Source: Pelargonium cotyledonis (lineage: Eukaryota > Streptophyta > Magnoliopsida > Geraniales > Geraniaceae). From it: a stretch of DNA of 29,329 bases. Both the position numbers and the translations under genes were made by a program. The stretch spans positions 1 through 29,329 of the forward strand of contig JAYMTA010000415.1 in NCBI GenBank assembly GCA_036897625.1, given 5' to 3'. The notes under the pieces were generated by a model, which saw nothing but the letters and a program-made list of their open reading frames with translations, made no database searches and had not been told where the DNA came from. Positions within the stretch are counted from its first letter, which is position 1, and every line of letters begins with the position of its first letter. Shown in pieces: positions 29,218-29,329 of the stretch.

Positions 29218-29329
29218 TAAAAACCACAATTCCACGAACCCATTTTTTATCAAAAAAAAAATTGGATGTTGTTTGAGATCTGGGTCTGATTTTGATCGTT
29301 GGTGTGGTGGGTGTGTTCAATTTTTAATT

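Larger units (their letters stand above)
28759..29329 (+). mobile_element. Possible 5' part of a repetitive element cut by the window end
   Basis: The order of features (GGGGTAATTACAGTTTCC start at about 28775, a TTTCATACCCTAAAGTATG-like line, the GGTCATGTG hairpin, AAAATGCCCTTAC, then CGCCGG and AAATCC tandem repeats) resembles the outer region of repetitive elements dispersed in plant genomes. I cannot see the other end, a target duplication or a transposase, so the class is unknown. It could equally be the leader of a normal gene to the right. Confidence 0.3.

Overview
The window is nuclear DNA of a flowering plant, almost certainly a eudicot. Genes are split by short AT-rich GT-AG introns, and every recognisable protein has its closest known family in land plants: a plastid-targeted anthranilate phosphoribosyltransferase, a CGYC-type glutaredoxin, a DUF26 receptor kinase and a TRF-like telobox MYB protein. 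No bacterial operon, phage or CRISPR structure is present. I cannot name the species; a rosid is a weak guess.

Layout, left to right. 1-2353 is gene-poor, with a 292-bp Mutator-type MITE (835-1126) flanked by a perfect 9-bp target duplication. 2354-4148 (+) is an 8-exon, 336-aa multi-pass membrane protein of unknown function. 4896-6749 (-) is a 617-aa TRF-like MYB protein, convergent with the previous gene. 8046-12194 (+) is MPP10, a U3 snoRNP protein, 13 coding exons and 554 aa; its promoter carries a telo-box and a TGGGCT element. 13572-16850 (+) is anthranilate phosphoribosyltransferase (PAT1), 10 exons and 406 aa. 17230-17980 (-) is glutaredoxin C1, 4 exons and 129 aa. 18522-23360 (-) is a 13-exon, 1069-aa secretory-pathway membrane protein with bacterial-type Ig-like ectodomains and a multi-pass, TRP-like C-terminal half. 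23917-23989 (+) is a tRNA-Val(UAC). 24742-27248 (+) is a 6-exon, 658-aa cysteine-rich receptor-like kinase, preceded by an Arg-rich upstream ORF. 27249-29329 has no gene; it ends in 20-bp and 60-bp tandem repeats that may be the leader of a repetitive element cut by the window edge.

All exon chains were built by hand: each joins with GT-AG borders, keeps frame, and gives a total coding length divisible by three. The genes do not form a pathway. They are independent housekeeping genes (ribosome biogenesis, tryptophan synthesis, redox/Fe-S) next to signalling and membrane genes. The least understood and most interesting locus is the 1069-aa Ig-like/TRP-like membrane protein. Second is the TRF-like MYB protein, which carries a four-copy repeat of about 46 aa and sits head-to-head with a telo-box promoter.
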